NCBI RefSeq assembly: GCF_010548305.1
Contig: NZ_JAAGLV010000001.1
Location: 806,001-870,000 of the forward strand
Length of the DNA: 64,000 nucleotides
Direction of reading: 5' to 3'
DNA from: Streptomyces sp. SID13031
Lineage (GTDB): Bacteria > Actinomycetota > Actinomycetes > Propionibacteriales > Kribbellaceae
Part shown: in pieces, positions 7,567-18,751 of the stretch
Layout of the letters: each line of letters begins with the position of its first letter
Numbering within the stretch: position 1 is the first letter of the stretch
Notes under the pieces: generated by a model
Database searches by the model: none
What the model saw: the letters and a program-made list of their open reading frames with translations, nothing else
Told to the model about the DNA's origin: nothing
Position numbers and translations under genes: made by a program

Positions 7567-9177
7567 ATGCGATCCACCGACGAGCGCGAAGCCGGAGCGG
7601 GTCCGAACACGACCGGTTCCACGAAGATCCAGGTACTGGTGGTGGGAGCCGGGCCCGTGGGGCTGGTCGCCGCCTGTGATCTGGCACGCAGGGGGATCGC
7701 GGTACGTGTCATCGACGCCGCCGACGGATCGCCTTCAGGTTCTCGCGCGAAAGGGCTGCAGCCCCGCAGTCTCGAAGTACTCGATGACCTCGGTGTGGTC
7801 GGACGGATCATGGCGTCTGGACGCTCCCGTACGCCGATACGCAAGTACAAGGCCACGACTGTCCTGGGAACGAGCGAGGTGAACCCCGATGCCCAGGAAC
7901 CGAGCAGCTCCACCCCCTACACCCGCACCATGCTGATCCCGCAGTGGCGCGTGGAGGAGGTGTTGCGCGAGCGGCTCGGGGAACTGGGCGTGATCGTGGA
8001 GTACGGGTCGCAGCTTGTGGGACTGGAACAGGACGGCGAACTCGCCCACGTCACCATCCACAACGCGGGCGGACGCGAGACCGTCTCCGTGCCTTTTGTG
8101 GTGGGCAGCGACGGGGCGTCGAGTGAGGTGCGAAAGCTCATCGGCGTCGGCTTTCTGGGCCAGACGGACGAGACGGTCAGGATGCTTACCGGTGATGTCG
8201 AACTGAGTGGCTTGGATCGCGACTTCTGGCACTGGTGGCCCAGCCCCGACGGGAAGCTCCTGGCGCTGTGCCCGCTGGCGTCGACGGACACCTTCCAGAT
8301 CCAGATCGGTGTGTCTGCCGGTGCTGCTGAGGAGTTTTCGCGGGAGGAGATTCAGCGCCTGATCGACCAGCGGAGCGGGCGAAACGATATCCGCGTCCGG
8401 CGCGTTGTGTCCCAGTCCATCTGGCGTTTCAACGTGCGGATGGTCGACCGGTACAGGGTCGGCCGGGTCTTCCTCGCCGGTGATTCGGCCCACGTCCACT
8501 CGCCGGCCGGAGGGCTGGGAATGAACACCGGCATCCAGGACGCATACAACCTCGGCTGGAAGATCGCTCATGTGCTGGACGGAGCCCCGGAAGCCCTCCT
8601 CGATACCTACGAGGAGGAACGGCTCCCCATCGCCGCCGACATTCTGAGTCTCTCCTCGAAGCTCATCACCGAACGCCTCAAAGGGGGCGTGCCGAGTGAG
8701 GGGCGAAGCACGGACACCCTGCAACTGAATCTGAACTACCCCGCGAGCGCGCTCAACGAGGGCCCCGCGCGAGCTGGTGCCGTCGTCAACCCGGGGGACC
8801 GCGCACCGGACTCGCTGGGTCAGGCAGCCGACGGCACTGCCGCCCGGTTCTTCGACCTCTTCCGCGGTCAGCATCTGACCGCCCTCGCCTTCGGGCCGCA
8901 GAGCCGCAAAACCGCCCAGGTCCTCGCCGAACGCTTTCCTCGGGAACTGCGGTCGTTCGCTGTCCTTCCGCCCGATGCTCTCACCGCCGGCCTGGATACG
9001 AGTTCGGTGATCGATCACGAGGGCCACGCCCACCGCGATTACGGCATCGACGGCGACACTCTCCTGATCGTGCGGCCTGACGGTTACGTCGGCATGCGCG
9101 TCACCGACCCGGACCAGGTCCGCGCCTTGGAATACCTCGGGCGAGTCCTCCCGCCAGGAAGGCCAGTCGGCAGCTGA
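7567..9177 (+). CDS. FAD-dependent aromatic monooxygenase (PheA/TfdB family)
   Basis: 536 residues. N-terminal Rossmann motif VLVVGAGPVGLVAACDLARR near residue 24; central DG-like region GSDGASSEVRK; the FAD/ribityl motif RVFLAGDSAH followed by SPAGGLGMNTGIQDAYNLGWK; and a C-terminal thioredoxin-like domain ending in LLIVRPDGYVGMR. This is the class A flavoprotein hydroxylase layout (phenol and polyketide hydroxylases, rifampicin monooxygenase). It uses NAD(P)H and O2 to hydroxylate an aromatic substrate. Probably TetR-controlled through the palindrome just upstream. The substrate is unknown; degradation of an aromatic compound or inactivation of an antibiotic are both plausible. Confidence 0.92.
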   Translation: MRSTDEREAGAGPNTTGSTKIQVLVVGAGPVGLVAACDLARRGIAVRVIDAADGSPSGSRAKGLQPRSLEVLDDLGVVGRIMASGRSRTPIRKYKATTVLGTSEVNPDAQEPSSSTPYTRTMLIPQWRVEEVLRERLGELGVIVEYGSQLVGLEQDGELAHVTIHNAGGRETVSVPFVVGSDGASSEVRKLIGVGFLGQTDETVRMLTGDVELSGLDRDFWHWWPSPDGKLLALCPLASTDTFQIQIGVSAGAAEEFSREEIQRLIDQRSGRNDIRVRRVVSQSIWRFNVRMVDRYRVGRVFLAGDSAHVHSPAGGLGMNTGIQDAYNLGWKIAHVLDGAPEALLDTYEEERLPIAADILSLSSKLITERLKGGVPSEGRSTDTLQLNLNYPASALNEGPARAGAVVNPGDRAPDSLGQAADGTAARFFDLFRGQHLTALAFGPQSRKTAQVLAERFPRELRSFAVLPPDALTAGLDTSSVIDHEGHAHRDYGIDGDTLLIVRPDGYVGMRVTDPDQVRALEYLGRVLPPGRPVGS

Positions 9178-9197
9178 ACCACCCGGCCGGCAGAAGT

Positions 9198-9338
9198 GGA
9201 TCTCCAGGAGAGATGGAAGCCATCTCATCCAGGCCCACGAAATCTGGCATCGGGCTTCGCGAGCAGAGGTTCTTATCGAGTGGAAGCACCAATCGCCTGC
9301 GAGAGGTTTTGGAAATGACTACAGCCAAACGTTCGTCG
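9198..9338 (+). repeat. 140-bp leader repeat, copy 2 (in front of hydrolase gene)
   Basis: Second copy of the element at 4505-4646, with the same TCTCCAGGAGA palindrome and GAGATGG/CCATCTC hairpin (9210-9226). Here the potential leader frame starting at 9213 is in frame with the downstream hydrolase, whereas in copy 1 one extra base puts it out of frame. Because the frame relation is not conserved, the leader frame is unlikely to be part of the hydrolase. The homology runs into the first codons: both proteins begin M(S/T)TA(T/K)RSS. Confidence 0.8.
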
Positions 9339-10373
9339 CACCTGATCAGCGTGCGTGCACTCGCCATCGTCATCGCGGCGGTCGCCGGCATCGCCGGGCT
9401 GCTCACCACGGCCGGACCGGGGGCGTCCGCCCAAGCCGGATCCGCTCATGCCCAATCCGCCCCGGGCGGCGTTGCGCTTGCGGCCCAGCGGGCCTGCCCA
9501 CTCAACCCGTCACCCCCGGCCGGCTTCGTCGAGCGCAAAGTCAAAGTCAACGGCATCGGCATCAACTACGTGCGCGGCGGTCACGGGCCCACCCTGCTCC
9601 TGCTGCACGGCTACCCGCAGACCTGGTACACGTGGGACCACGTCCTGCCCGCGCTCGCCCGGCACTACACGGTCGTCGCGCCCGACCTGCCCGGGGCCGG
9701 GCTGAGCGATGCTCCCGCCTCCTCCGCCGCCTACACAAAGAAGGCCATGGCCGCCGACATTTACGCGCTCATGGTCAAGCTCGGCCTCAGCCGCAACCTC
9801 AGGATCGTCGGCCACGACATCGGTACTACGGTCGCCTATCCCTACGCCGCCGCCCATCCCACTGACGTAGTGAAACTCGTGCTCAGCGAGGCCCCGATCC
9901 CGGACCCGGTCATCTACACCTTCCCCTCGCTGACTCCGAACGGTCCCGGGCTGTGGTGGTTCGGCCTGTTCGCCGAGAAGAATGGCCTGGCCGAGGACTT
10001 GATGACCGGCCGGGAGCAGCAGTGGGTGACCGACTTCATGCCGACGAGCGAGGTGGTCAAGGGCGCCGTCACCGCATGCGACATGGAAATCTACGCCCAC
10101 GCTCTCGCGCAACCTGGACACCTGCGGGCGAGCATCGCGTGGTTCGCCACCCTGCCGCAAGACGTCAAGGACAACGCCATCTACCAGAAGACCAAGCTCA
10201 GCATGCCGGTCCTCGCCATCGGTGCCTCGGGCAACCTGGGCACCCGTGAGGCCACCTGGGTCCGCGAGTACGCCACCAACGTGACCGGGCTGGTCATCCC
10301 GAACTCCGGGCACTGGCTCTACCAAGAACACCCCGCGGAACTCACCAGCGTCCTCCTGCAGTTCCTGCGATAA
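9315..10373 (+). CDS. Secreted alpha/beta hydrolase, epoxide hydrolase/dehalogenase-like
   Basis: 353 residues. An N-terminal hydrophobic segment (ALAIVIAAVAGIAGLLTTA) followed by Ala-rich sequence looks like a signal peptide. The mature part shows the HGYPQTWYTW oxyanion motif, a nucleophile elbow GHDIGTTVAYPYA in which Asp is the nucleophile, and the late His in NSGHWLYQEHP. Asp nucleophile and HGxP are typical of epoxide hydrolases and haloalkane dehalogenases. ATG 9315 was preferred over the in-frame ATG 9213 because the interval is a repeated leader and GAGAGG stands at correct spacing. Export suggests action on an external compound. Confidence 0.88.
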   Translation: MTTAKRSSHLISVRALAIVIAAVAGIAGLLTTAGPGASAQAGSAHAQSAPGGVALAAQRACPLNPSPPAGFVERKVKVNGIGINYVRGGHGPTLLLLHGYPQTWYTWDHVLPALARHYTVVAPDLPGAGLSDAPASSAAYTKKAMAADIYALMVKLGLSRNLRIVGHDIGTTVAYPYAAAHPTDVVKLVLSEAPIPDPVIYTFPSLTPNGPGLWWFGLFAEKNGLAEDLMTGREQQWVTDFMPTSEVVKGAVTACDMEIYAHALAQPGHLRASIAWFATLPQDVKDNAIYQKTKLSMPVLAIGASGNLGTREATWVREYATNVTGLVIPNSGHWLYQEHPAELTSVLLQFLR

Positions 10374-10575
10374 CCGGCGCTCGGGCGGCTGCCACTGCGA
10401 CCAACGGCAGCCGCCAAGTGGCCGCTGGCGTCCAGGTGGAGATTCCGGTCAGCAGGCATGCACGGTGGCGGCTGACGAGGAGGACTTGCGGCCGAATCCC
10501 GGCCAGCCTTGATGCTTGAAGAACTTTCCGGTGTAGCGGCAAGGACAGCTCTGTGATCGAGGCGGGCGAACAGTC

Positions 10576-11301
10576 ATGACGAACCCATGGACGCCGCAGC
10601 CGGCCACGACTGATGTGCCGGCGCAGCGGGTGCTGCTGGTGGAGGACGAACCGCGCATCAGGCGGGTGTTGCGTCTCGCCCTCGAAGACGAGGGTTACCA
10701 GGTCCTCGAAGCCACCAACGGGGCGGATGCGCTCGCCGCGATGCGCCGTGACCCGCCGGACGTCGTTCTGCTCGACCTGATGCTGCCGGACCAGCACGGG
10801 TTCGGTGTCTGCCGTGAGATCCGCCGGGACAGTGACGTCCCGGTGATCATGGTGACCGCCAGAACCGACAGTCACGATGTGGTCGCCGGTCTGGAATCGG
10901 GTGCGGACGACTATGTCACGAAACCCCTTGTCGCCAAGGAGTTGTCGGCCCGGATCCGCGCGGTGATGCGCCGGGCCGAGCCTGCTTCGATGCCGCAGTC
11001 GCAGCAGTTCGCTGTCGGCGATCTTCGGATCGACGTCGCCGCCTCGGAGGCAACCCGGGACGGCGTGCAGTTGCCACTGACCAGGACCGAGTTCAAGCTG
11101 CTGGCCGAGTTGGCTGGTGCCGAGGGTGCGGTCCGCAGCCGGGAGCATCTGCTCTCCAAGGTCTGGGGGTACGGCTACTTCGGCGACAGCCGGATCGTCG
11201 ACGTACACATCCGCCGGCTCCGCCTGAAGGTCGAACCCGACCCTGCCAACCCTCGCCGCGTGGTAACCGCTCGCGGCCTGGGATACCGCCTGGTCGTCTG
11301 A
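10576..11301 (+). CDS. OmpR/PhoB family response regulator, apparently orphan
   Basis: 241 residues: receiver domain (about residues 17-130) with acidic pocket VEDE, phosphoacceptor Asp near residue 67 in VVLLDLMLPD, conserved Thr in MVTAR and Lys in YVTKP, then a winged-helix effector domain ending in VDVHIRRLRLK and RGLGYRLV. The receiver resembles KdpE and PrrA types. No histidine kinase gene lies next to it; the next genes encode a small membrane protein and a DedA protein, so the cognate kinase must be elsewhere. Confidence 0.93.
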   Translation: MTNPWTPQPATTDVPAQRVLLVEDEPRIRRVLRLALEDEGYQVLEATNGADALAAMRRDPPDVVLLDLMLPDQHGFGVCREIRRDSDVPVIMVTARTDSHDVVAGLESGADDYVTKPLVAKELSARIRAVMRRAEPASMPQSQQFAVGDLRIDVAASEATRDGVQLPLTRTEFKLLAELAGAEGAVRSREHLLSKVWGYGYFGDSRIVDVHIRRLRLKVEPDPANPRRVVTARGLGYRLVV

Positions 11302-11380
11302 TGTCGCGCCGGCTCCACCACTGCAGTCAGTAGCGAGCCTGAGCGCTCGGTCGGGACGATGAGACTTCGAGAGGTGGGAG

Positions 11381-11998
11381 ATGAGGCTGATGACGGTGTA
11401 CAGGCTCTTGTGGGGTGCGTTGTCCGGATTGATGGGCGTCCTGGGCCTCACGGCAGGACTGTTCCTCGGGCCGGACGATCTGGTGTTCCCACTTCTCTTC
11501 GTCGCCGGGCTCGTCGGATTGACTTTGATCACCACGGCCTGGTCGAAGCCGGAGGAGAACACGGTCCTGGCCAGATCGAGGAGGAATGCTGTCATCGCCG
11601 GCACAGTGATCTCAGGGATCCTCGCGTGCGCAGGCTGTGTCGTCCTCCTGGGCGCCGCTGGTCTGGGTTTGCCCGTGGTGCTTGGTGTCACCTCACCGGC
11701 CGCGATGCGCTGGTGCGGTCGCAAGCTGGGGCGCATCCCAGGCAGGCGCGATGGCGGGGGCGCGCTCACCACTGCCGAGCTGTGCAAGCACTGGCAGGAC
11801 AGCTACGAGGCCCTCCGGGTTGCGACGACGGCGGCCGCTCGACTGCGTATCGTCGAAACCAGACAGCTCTATCTGGACGAGCTCGAACGGCGCGACCCCA
11901 TCGGGCTCAAGGCCTGGCTGGGAGAGAACGCCAGCGCCGCTGGTGATCCCAGCCGATTCCTGGTCAGGGATGGCGAGGACTTCCCGCCGGCTGACTGA
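11381..11998 (+). CDS. Small membrane protein of unknown function
   Basis: 205 residues with about four hydrophobic segments in the first 110 residues, then a hydrophilic, Arg-rich C-terminal half with the pattern LCKHWQDSYEALR and RQLYLDELERRDPIGLKAWL. I do not recognise the family by name. GAGGTGGGAG runs directly up to ATG 11381, so ATG 11390 (MTVYRLLWG) may be the true start. It is followed 18 bp later by the DedA gene in the same direction, so the two are probably co-transcribed. Confidence 0.7.
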   Translation: MRLMTVYRLLWGALSGLMGVLGLTAGLFLGPDDLVFPLLFVAGLVGLTLITTAWSKPEENTVLARSRRNAVIAGTVISGILACAGCVVLLGAAGLGLPVVLGVTSPAAMRWCGRKLGRIPGRRDGGGALTTAELCKHWQDSYEALRVATTAAARLRIVETRQLYLDELERRDPIGLKAWLGENASAAGDPSRFLVRDGEDFPPAD

Positions 11999-12016
11999 TG
12001 CTGAGGACCACGTGAG

Positions 12017-12652
12017 ATGCTCGGATTCCTGCAGCAGGTCGGCGGACAGTTCGGGGCCTGGTTCTACCTGATCGCCGGCGGTCTCGCCTTTGCCGAGGCC
12101 GCGGTCATGGTCGGACTGGTTCTCCCCGGCGAGACGGCGTTGGTGGTGGCTGGATTCGCGGCACACCAGGGCTGGATCGCCTTGTGGCCGATGGTGGGAG
12201 TCGCGGTCTGCGCTGCCGCAGTCGGCGACAGCGTGGGCTACGAGCTTGGTCGCCGATCCGGCCCGTGGCTGCGCTCGTCCCGATTGGGCCGCCGGGTGGG
12301 AGACGACCGGTGGCGCCGTACCGACGACTTCCTTCGTCGGTACGGCGGAAGGGCGGTGCTGCTCGGTCGGTTCACCGCCGGCCTGCGAGCACTGACCCCG
12401 GGCATGGCTGGGATGGCGCGGATGCCCTACTTGCGTACCTTCCTGCCGTGGAACCTTGCCGGTGCCGCGGTCTGGGGCGCGGGCTGCGTTCTCCTCGGCT
12501 ACGGGTTCTCCGCCTCGCTGGCAACCATGAGCCGCGCCGTCACCTACGCGCCGCTGGTGTTGATCGCCGTGGCTGCTGCCGTCCTCCTTCTTCTCAGGCT
12601 CCGGAAGAAGCGCAGTCCGGGGCCGACCTGGAGGAGATCGACACGATCCTGA
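12017..12652 (+). CDS. DedA family membrane protein
   Basis: 211 residues of the DedA/SNARE-associated family, which includes lipid flippases for undecaprenyl phosphate and phosphatidylethanolamine. Visible features: the acidic GLVLPGETALVVAG segment near residue 35, GDSVGYELGRRSG, and the conserved RFTAGLRALTPGMAGMARM re-entrant region, followed by two C-terminal membrane helices and a basic tail. The length is normal. It follows an unknown membrane protein gene by 18 bp. Confidence 0.9.
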   Translation: MLGFLQQVGGQFGAWFYLIAGGLAFAEAAVMVGLVLPGETALVVAGFAAHQGWIALWPMVGVAVCAAAVGDSVGYELGRRSGPWLRSSRLGRRVGDDRWRRTDDFLRRYGGRAVLLGRFTAGLRALTPGMAGMARMPYLRTFLPWNLAGAAVWGAGCVLLGYGFSASLATMSRAVTYAPLVLIAVAAAVLLLLRLRKKRSPGPTWRRSTRS

Positions 12653-12707
12653 AGTACGCCCTACCCGTCTGGGTCCACGCCCGGAAGATCTGTGAGAGGA
12701 GTACGAG

Positions 12708-13583
12708 ATGGCGAAATTGGCATTCATCGGTCTCGGCCTGATGGGCACACCCATGGCCACTCGGTTGTTGGAGGCCGGCCACGACCTCACCGTCTGGAAC
12801 AGGACCGCCCTGAAGACCAGACCGCTGACCGATCAGGGCGCGGCAGTCGCATCGACGCCGGCGCAGGCAGTCGCGGGTGCCGATGCTGTGATCACCATGG
12901 TCACCAATGCGGAAGCGCTCGAGCAGGTGGTGCTGGGTGACAACGGCCTGGCCGCCGCACTGGTACCAGGCCAGCTACTCATCGACATGTCAACGGTGGG
13001 TCCGGACGCGGTGCTCTCCGTGGCCGCCCGGTTGCCCCGAGGTGTGGCCATGGTCGACGCACCGGTCAGAGGAAGCGTGCCCCAGGCAACTACTGGCCGG
13101 CTCGCCGTGTACGTCGGCGCGGACCCGTCCGACTTCGAGCGTGTGGAGCCGATCCTGGCGTCACTCGGCACGCTGCACCATGTTGGCGGACTGGGATCCG
13201 GCGCGGCCACCAAGGTCGTCGTGAACTCCACGCTGGGCGCGGCGATCGCCGCCTTCGGCGAGGCCCTTGCCCTCGGCGACGACTTCGGGCTGGATCGCTC
13301 CGTCGTACTGGACGTACTGGCCGACACCCCGATTGCCAGCACCGTCGAGGCCAAGCGCGCCAACGTCGAGTCCGGCCGATACCCGGCCAACTTCAAGCTC
13401 AGCCTGGCCCTCAAGGATCTCAACCTGGTCAACCAGATCGCCGAGCAGACCGGCCGGCGCCTGGAGCTGGCTTCGGCATCGCGTGACTGGCTGGAGCGAG
13501 CTGCCCAGGCCGGCGCGGGCGACCTCGACTACTCGGCGGTGATCCCCACGATCACCACTGACGGGGGACGACGCCCGGCGTGA
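12708..13583 (+). CDS. NAD(P)-dependent beta-hydroxyacid dehydrogenase
   Basis: 291 residues of the 3-hydroxyisobutyrate/6-phosphogluconate dehydrogenase superfamily. N-terminal Rossmann motif FIGLGLMGTPMATRLLEAGHDL with the family's NRT at the end of the second strand; VDAPVRGSVPQATTGRL is the substrate-binding signature; GSGAATKVVVNSTLG carries the catalytic Lys. The C-terminal helical domain has YPANFKLSLALKDL. AGAGGAGTACG precedes the ATG. It oxidises a small beta-hydroxyacid or reduces a semialdehyde; the substrate is not readable. Confidence 0.92.
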   Translation: MAKLAFIGLGLMGTPMATRLLEAGHDLTVWNRTALKTRPLTDQGAAVASTPAQAVAGADAVITMVTNAEALEQVVLGDNGLAAALVPGQLLIDMSTVGPDAVLSVAARLPRGVAMVDAPVRGSVPQATTGRLAVYVGADPSDFERVEPILASLGTLHHVGGLGSGAATKVVVNSTLGAAIAAFGEALALGDDFGLDRSVVLDVLADTPIASTVEAKRANVESGRYPANFKLSLALKDLNLVNQIAEQTGRRLELASASRDWLERAAQAGAGDLDYSAVIPTITTDGGRRPA

Positions 13584-13632
13584 CCACCAGGGAAGCCTCC
13601 TGACCGGCACGAGCGCGCCGGTTCGCCGGAAC

Positions 13633-15071
13633 TCAGCTGGTGGTGCCAGGCGGCCGGTGCCGGACGAGGTCGACGGTGGCTAGCAGCAGGGCCAGGAGCA
13701 TGAGCGCGGATGCGCTCAGCATTGCGTCGGACACCGCCGTCGGGTAGTTGTGGCCGGAGCCTGTGAGGACGCGGTAGAAGATCGTGGCCAGTACGGCGGT
13801 GCCGATCGCCGAGCCGATCCGCTGAGCGGTCTGCAGTGCGCCACCTGCCGCGCCGGCCATCCAGACGGGGACGTCCTGCAGGGAAAGCGTGACGTTGGGT
13901 GAGGTGACCATGCCGCCGCCGAGTCCGGCCAGCAGCAGTGGCCCGGCAGCCGCCCACGCCGCGGCGTCGCCACCGACGTGACGTAGCAGGAGCGCGGTGG
14001 CCACCAGGCCGGCGATCGTCGCGGTCAGGCCTGCCACGGTCAGCACGCGACCGACCCGCGACACCAGGCGACCGGCGATCGCCGCTGAGACCGCGACCCC
14101 GATCGCGAACGGAGTCACTGCCAGGCCTGAGCGCAGCGGCGAGTAGCCGAGGCCGTCCTGGAAGAACAGTGCGAGCACGAGCCAGATGCCGGTGAAGCCG
14201 ATGAAGTAGACCATGCCGATGACCGAGCCGGCGGCGAAGCCGGAGGTGTGCGCCAGCCGTGGGTCGAGCACTGGCTCCCGCCCCCGCCGTACGGTGCGTA
14301 GCTCCCACCGAGCGAAGGCTGTGAGCAGCCCCACGGCTACCACGAGCAGCCACCAGTCCTGGCCCAGACCGTTGCTCTCGGCATCCACCGCCGGAAGCAG
14401 CAGGCAGAGCACGCCCCCGCCGAGCAACAGCGACCCGATCAGGTCCAAGTGGACGCCGCGAAGGCTGCTTGGAGAACCTTTCGGTACCAGCCGTGCCGCG
14501 AGCACGAGGGCGACCAGGCCGATCGGCACATTGACGTAGAACACCCAGCGCCAGGCATCCGGCCCGGCGATCAGGGTGATGATCAGCCCGCCGACGATCG
14601 GACCTGTCGCCGTGGCCAGTCCGACCGTGGCACCCAGGATACCGAAAGCCTTGCCGCGTTCGGCTCCCTGGAAAAGTTCCTGGATCAAGCCGGAGTTCTG
14701 CGGCAGCAGCATGCCGGCGGCGACACCTTGCAGCAGACGGGCGGCGATCAGCAGGCCGATGGTCGGCGCCGCACCGGTCAGTGCGCTGGCCAGTACGAAC
14801 GCCGACAGGGCGATCAGAAACATCCTCCGCCGGCCTAGTACGTCGCCGAGCCGGCCGGCCGGCACCAGGGCCAACCCGAGGGCGAGCGCGTAGCCGGACA
14901 CAACCCATTGCGCGGTTCCAGCCGGCACACCGAGACCGCGCTCGATCGAGGGCAGCGCCACGTTGACGATGCTGACGTCCAGCAGCGCCATGAACGCAGC
15001 TAGCTGGCTGACCGCCAGCACCCGCCAGCGCAGCGGATGGCCAGTCGTGCTGGACGCTCCGACCACGGCGC

Positions 15072-15075
<4 letters not shown>
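13633..15075 (-). CDS. MFS transporter, DHA2 (14-helix) family
   Basis: 480 residues with about 14 hydrophobic segments, matching the EmrB/QacA family of multidrug exporters. The DHA2 motif LDVSIVNVALPSIERGL is in helix 1, GRLGDVLGRRRMFL in the loop between helices 2 and 3, and a GPIVGGLI segment follows helix 5. The start codon overlaps the stop of the upstream ftsH-like gene (ATGA), so translation is coupled. The association of an export pump with a membrane protease is uncommon and suggests the pump is made and controlled with it. Confidence 0.92.
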
Positions 15076-17019
<1,944 letters not shown>

Positions 17020-17030
<11 letters not shown>

Positions 17031-17592
17031 TCACACTGCCCGGCAGGAGGGAGCCCGCACCCCTGCTAGCTGGTGGCACATTCGAGGTGGTTGGAATCTC
17101 CGAGGCCGCGAGAGGTCCCACGTTCACCTGCACCGTGACGGGACCGGCTTGGGCGAAAGTGAAGGTCACCGGAATCGCCTGGCCAGGGATGAGATGCTCA
17201 CGCGTCCCTTCGAGTTCGACACCGGTGGCCCACTCGAGATCGGTCTGACTGTCGGCGCCAAGGACGATCCTGCTGACGGTATGCCCGCCGCTCAGCAGAA
17301 CGGCGCGCCGGGCGGCGGGGGTCGAGACTCCCACGAGGGTATCGGCGGTCGTCGCGGACTCGTTCGTCACGGTCAGCCGCAGTGCGGCGTCGGCCCCCGG
17401 CTCGAGTCCCTGCGGCCCGTCGATCCAGACGTCGTCGATGACGAGTGGCCCGCTGAGACCATCGACTCCGCCGGCCGGGAGGTCCTGGAAGGGATCCTCA
17501 GCACTGCAGCCGGCCAGCAGCCCGATAGCAAGCACGGCAGGCAGCCAACGAAGCGTTCTCCAGCCGGGCCGCTTCGAATTCAGAATAGTCAT
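17020..17592 (-). CDS. Secreted lipoprotein, copper-chaperone-like (PCuAC-type) fold suspected
   Basis: About 190 residues. The start MTILNSKRPGW was chosen because it gives a compact lipoprotein signal peptide ending in the lipobox LLAGC (Cys near residue 28). The mature part (LVIDDVWIDGPQGLEPGADAALRLTVTNESATTADTLV) resembles proteins with a DUF461/PCuAC-like beta-sandwich that hold copper or interact with cell-surface enzymes, but the copper ligands (H...M...H.M) are not visible, so the fold assignment is tentative. It is the first gene of a three-gene overlapping operon; its end overlaps the ftsH start by 11 bp. Confidence 0.7.
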
Positions 17593-17872
17593 CAGTTGTC
17601 CTGTCTGGTTGGCATCCTTGGCAAGGGTGCTGTTCCGCGGACCTGAATCCCTTACCGGCAACGGCCATCCGCCCTACCTGCTGGCCGCATCTTGGGCCGC
17701 CGAGAAACCGCGAGGGAAATTCTGGCCAGCCGGTACTGGGGATGACCGCAGACCGGGACGACCCCAAGCCGCTGGGGCGAGAGCCTTGAGCAATGACGCC
17801 AGCCATCGGGAGCAAGGTCAGCCAGCGAGCAGTTGCCGGAGAAGCTGGTCGGACTGGCCTACCCGAACTGAC

Positions 17873-18571
17873 CTACTGGCTGACGCGAATCTGCAATCCG
17901 TCGAGGAGGCTGTCCAGGCCGAAGGCGAAGGCCTCGGTCTGGATCGTGTCGACGTCGGTTCCGGAGGTCCAGTAAGCCTGGCCTCCCGGAGCCCGGTCGT
18001 CCGCGGCGGTCTGAGTCAGTTCAGAGATCTCGCGAGCCCAGTCCTCCATCGTTTTGCCGGTCTTCGCGATGGTCGTCCGGACCGATACCTCGGAGCTGGC
18101 CGAGCCGATCACGTACGACATCACCGCCCCCATCGCATAGTCGACACCACGCCCGGTGAAACCGGCTGCGCCGAACAGGACTATCGCGCGCGAGCCGACC
18201 GACATCGCGTTCGGGCCGAGCCGTGGCCGGCTGTACAAGACCTCCGGCAACCACGCGTGCCGCAGTACGGTCGCCCGGAGGCTGTGGGCGAACAGCGTCA
18301 CCCCGGCCCGCCAGCCGGCCAGCTCCGGCTCCGGTACGTCGATCTCGGCGTAGATCTCATCGATGACCAGGTCAATCAGGTCGTCCTTGGTGTGCACATG
18401 CCAGTAAAGACTCGTCGCGCCGGCGTCGAGCCTGGCGGCGAGCTTGCGCATGCTCAGGCCGGCCAGGCCCTCGGAGTCCAACAAGACCATCGCGCCTCGC
18501 ACGATCTGCTCCCGGCTGAGGGTCTCGCGCGCCGCTGCTGCCGCCTTCTCCCGAGTCCAGATCGAGTCCAT
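17873..18571 (-). CDS. TetR/AcrR family regulator with TetR C-terminal domain
   Basis: 232 residues when started at MDSIWTREKAAAAA. The helix-turn-helix is about residues 20-65 (SREQIVRGAMVLLDSEGLAGLSMRKLAARLDAGATSLYWHVHTKDDLIDL), with a TetR_C-type ligand domain after it. A longer in-frame start at 18688 would run through the divergent promoter region and is unlikely. It is divergent from the HNH-nuclease gene. An imperfect dyad TGCGAG-N5-CTCGCA at 18622-18638 in the spacer may be its operator. Confidence 0.88.
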   Translation of the reverse strand: MDSIWTREKAAAAARETLSREQIVRGAMVLLDSEGLAGLSMRKLAARLDAGATSLYWHVHTKDDLIDLVIDEIYAEIDVPEPELAGWRAGVTLFAHSLRATVLRHAWLPEVLYSRPRLGPNAMSVGSRAIVLFGAAGFTGRGVDYAMGAVMSYVIGSASSEVSVRTTIAKTGKTMEDWAREISELTQTAADDRAPGGQAYWTSGTDVDTIQTEAFAFGLDSLLDGLQIRVSQ

Positions 18572-18621
18572 AGCGGCCAGTCTAGCCCGAGTCGCACGGG
18601 GTTCGGGTTGGTCGTACAGTG

Positions 18622-18638
18622 TGCGAGTAGCTCTCGCA
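18622..18638. promoter_or_regulatory. Possible TetR operator
   Basis: Inverted repeat TGCGAG, spacer TAGCT, CTCGCA in the short region between the TetR gene and the nuclease gene. Six-base arms are short enough to occur by chance; location is the main argument. Confidence 0.3.
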
Positions 18639-18660
18639 GCGTGTGACAGACCAACTGCGA

Positions 18661-18674
18661 AAGGAGTAGTCATG
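18661..18674 (+). promoter_or_regulatory. Strong ribosome binding site and ATG out of frame with the nuclease
   Basis: AAGGAG lies five bases before the ATG at 18672, the best translation start in this region. The frame it opens runs out of phase with the HNH nuclease that follows. A signal-peptide-like stretch (RPAGRLVLLAVVFQSQQA) is found in the nuclease frame immediately upstream of 18752, but has no start codon of its own. Joining the two needs a one-base deletion or -1 shift between about 18690 and 18710. Confidence 0.55.
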
Positions 18675-18751
18675 GCGGTGTCGGCCACCCAAGAAGCCGT
18701 CCTGCGGGACGCCTTGTCCTACTCGCAGTTGTTTTCCAATCCCAGCAGGCG

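Noticed and set aside
9213..9314. N-terminal extension of the secreted hydrolase to ATG 9213
   Set aside because: The interval is part of the duplicated leader and is out of frame in the other copy; ATG 9315 has conserved ribosome-site spacing and gives a proper signal peptide.
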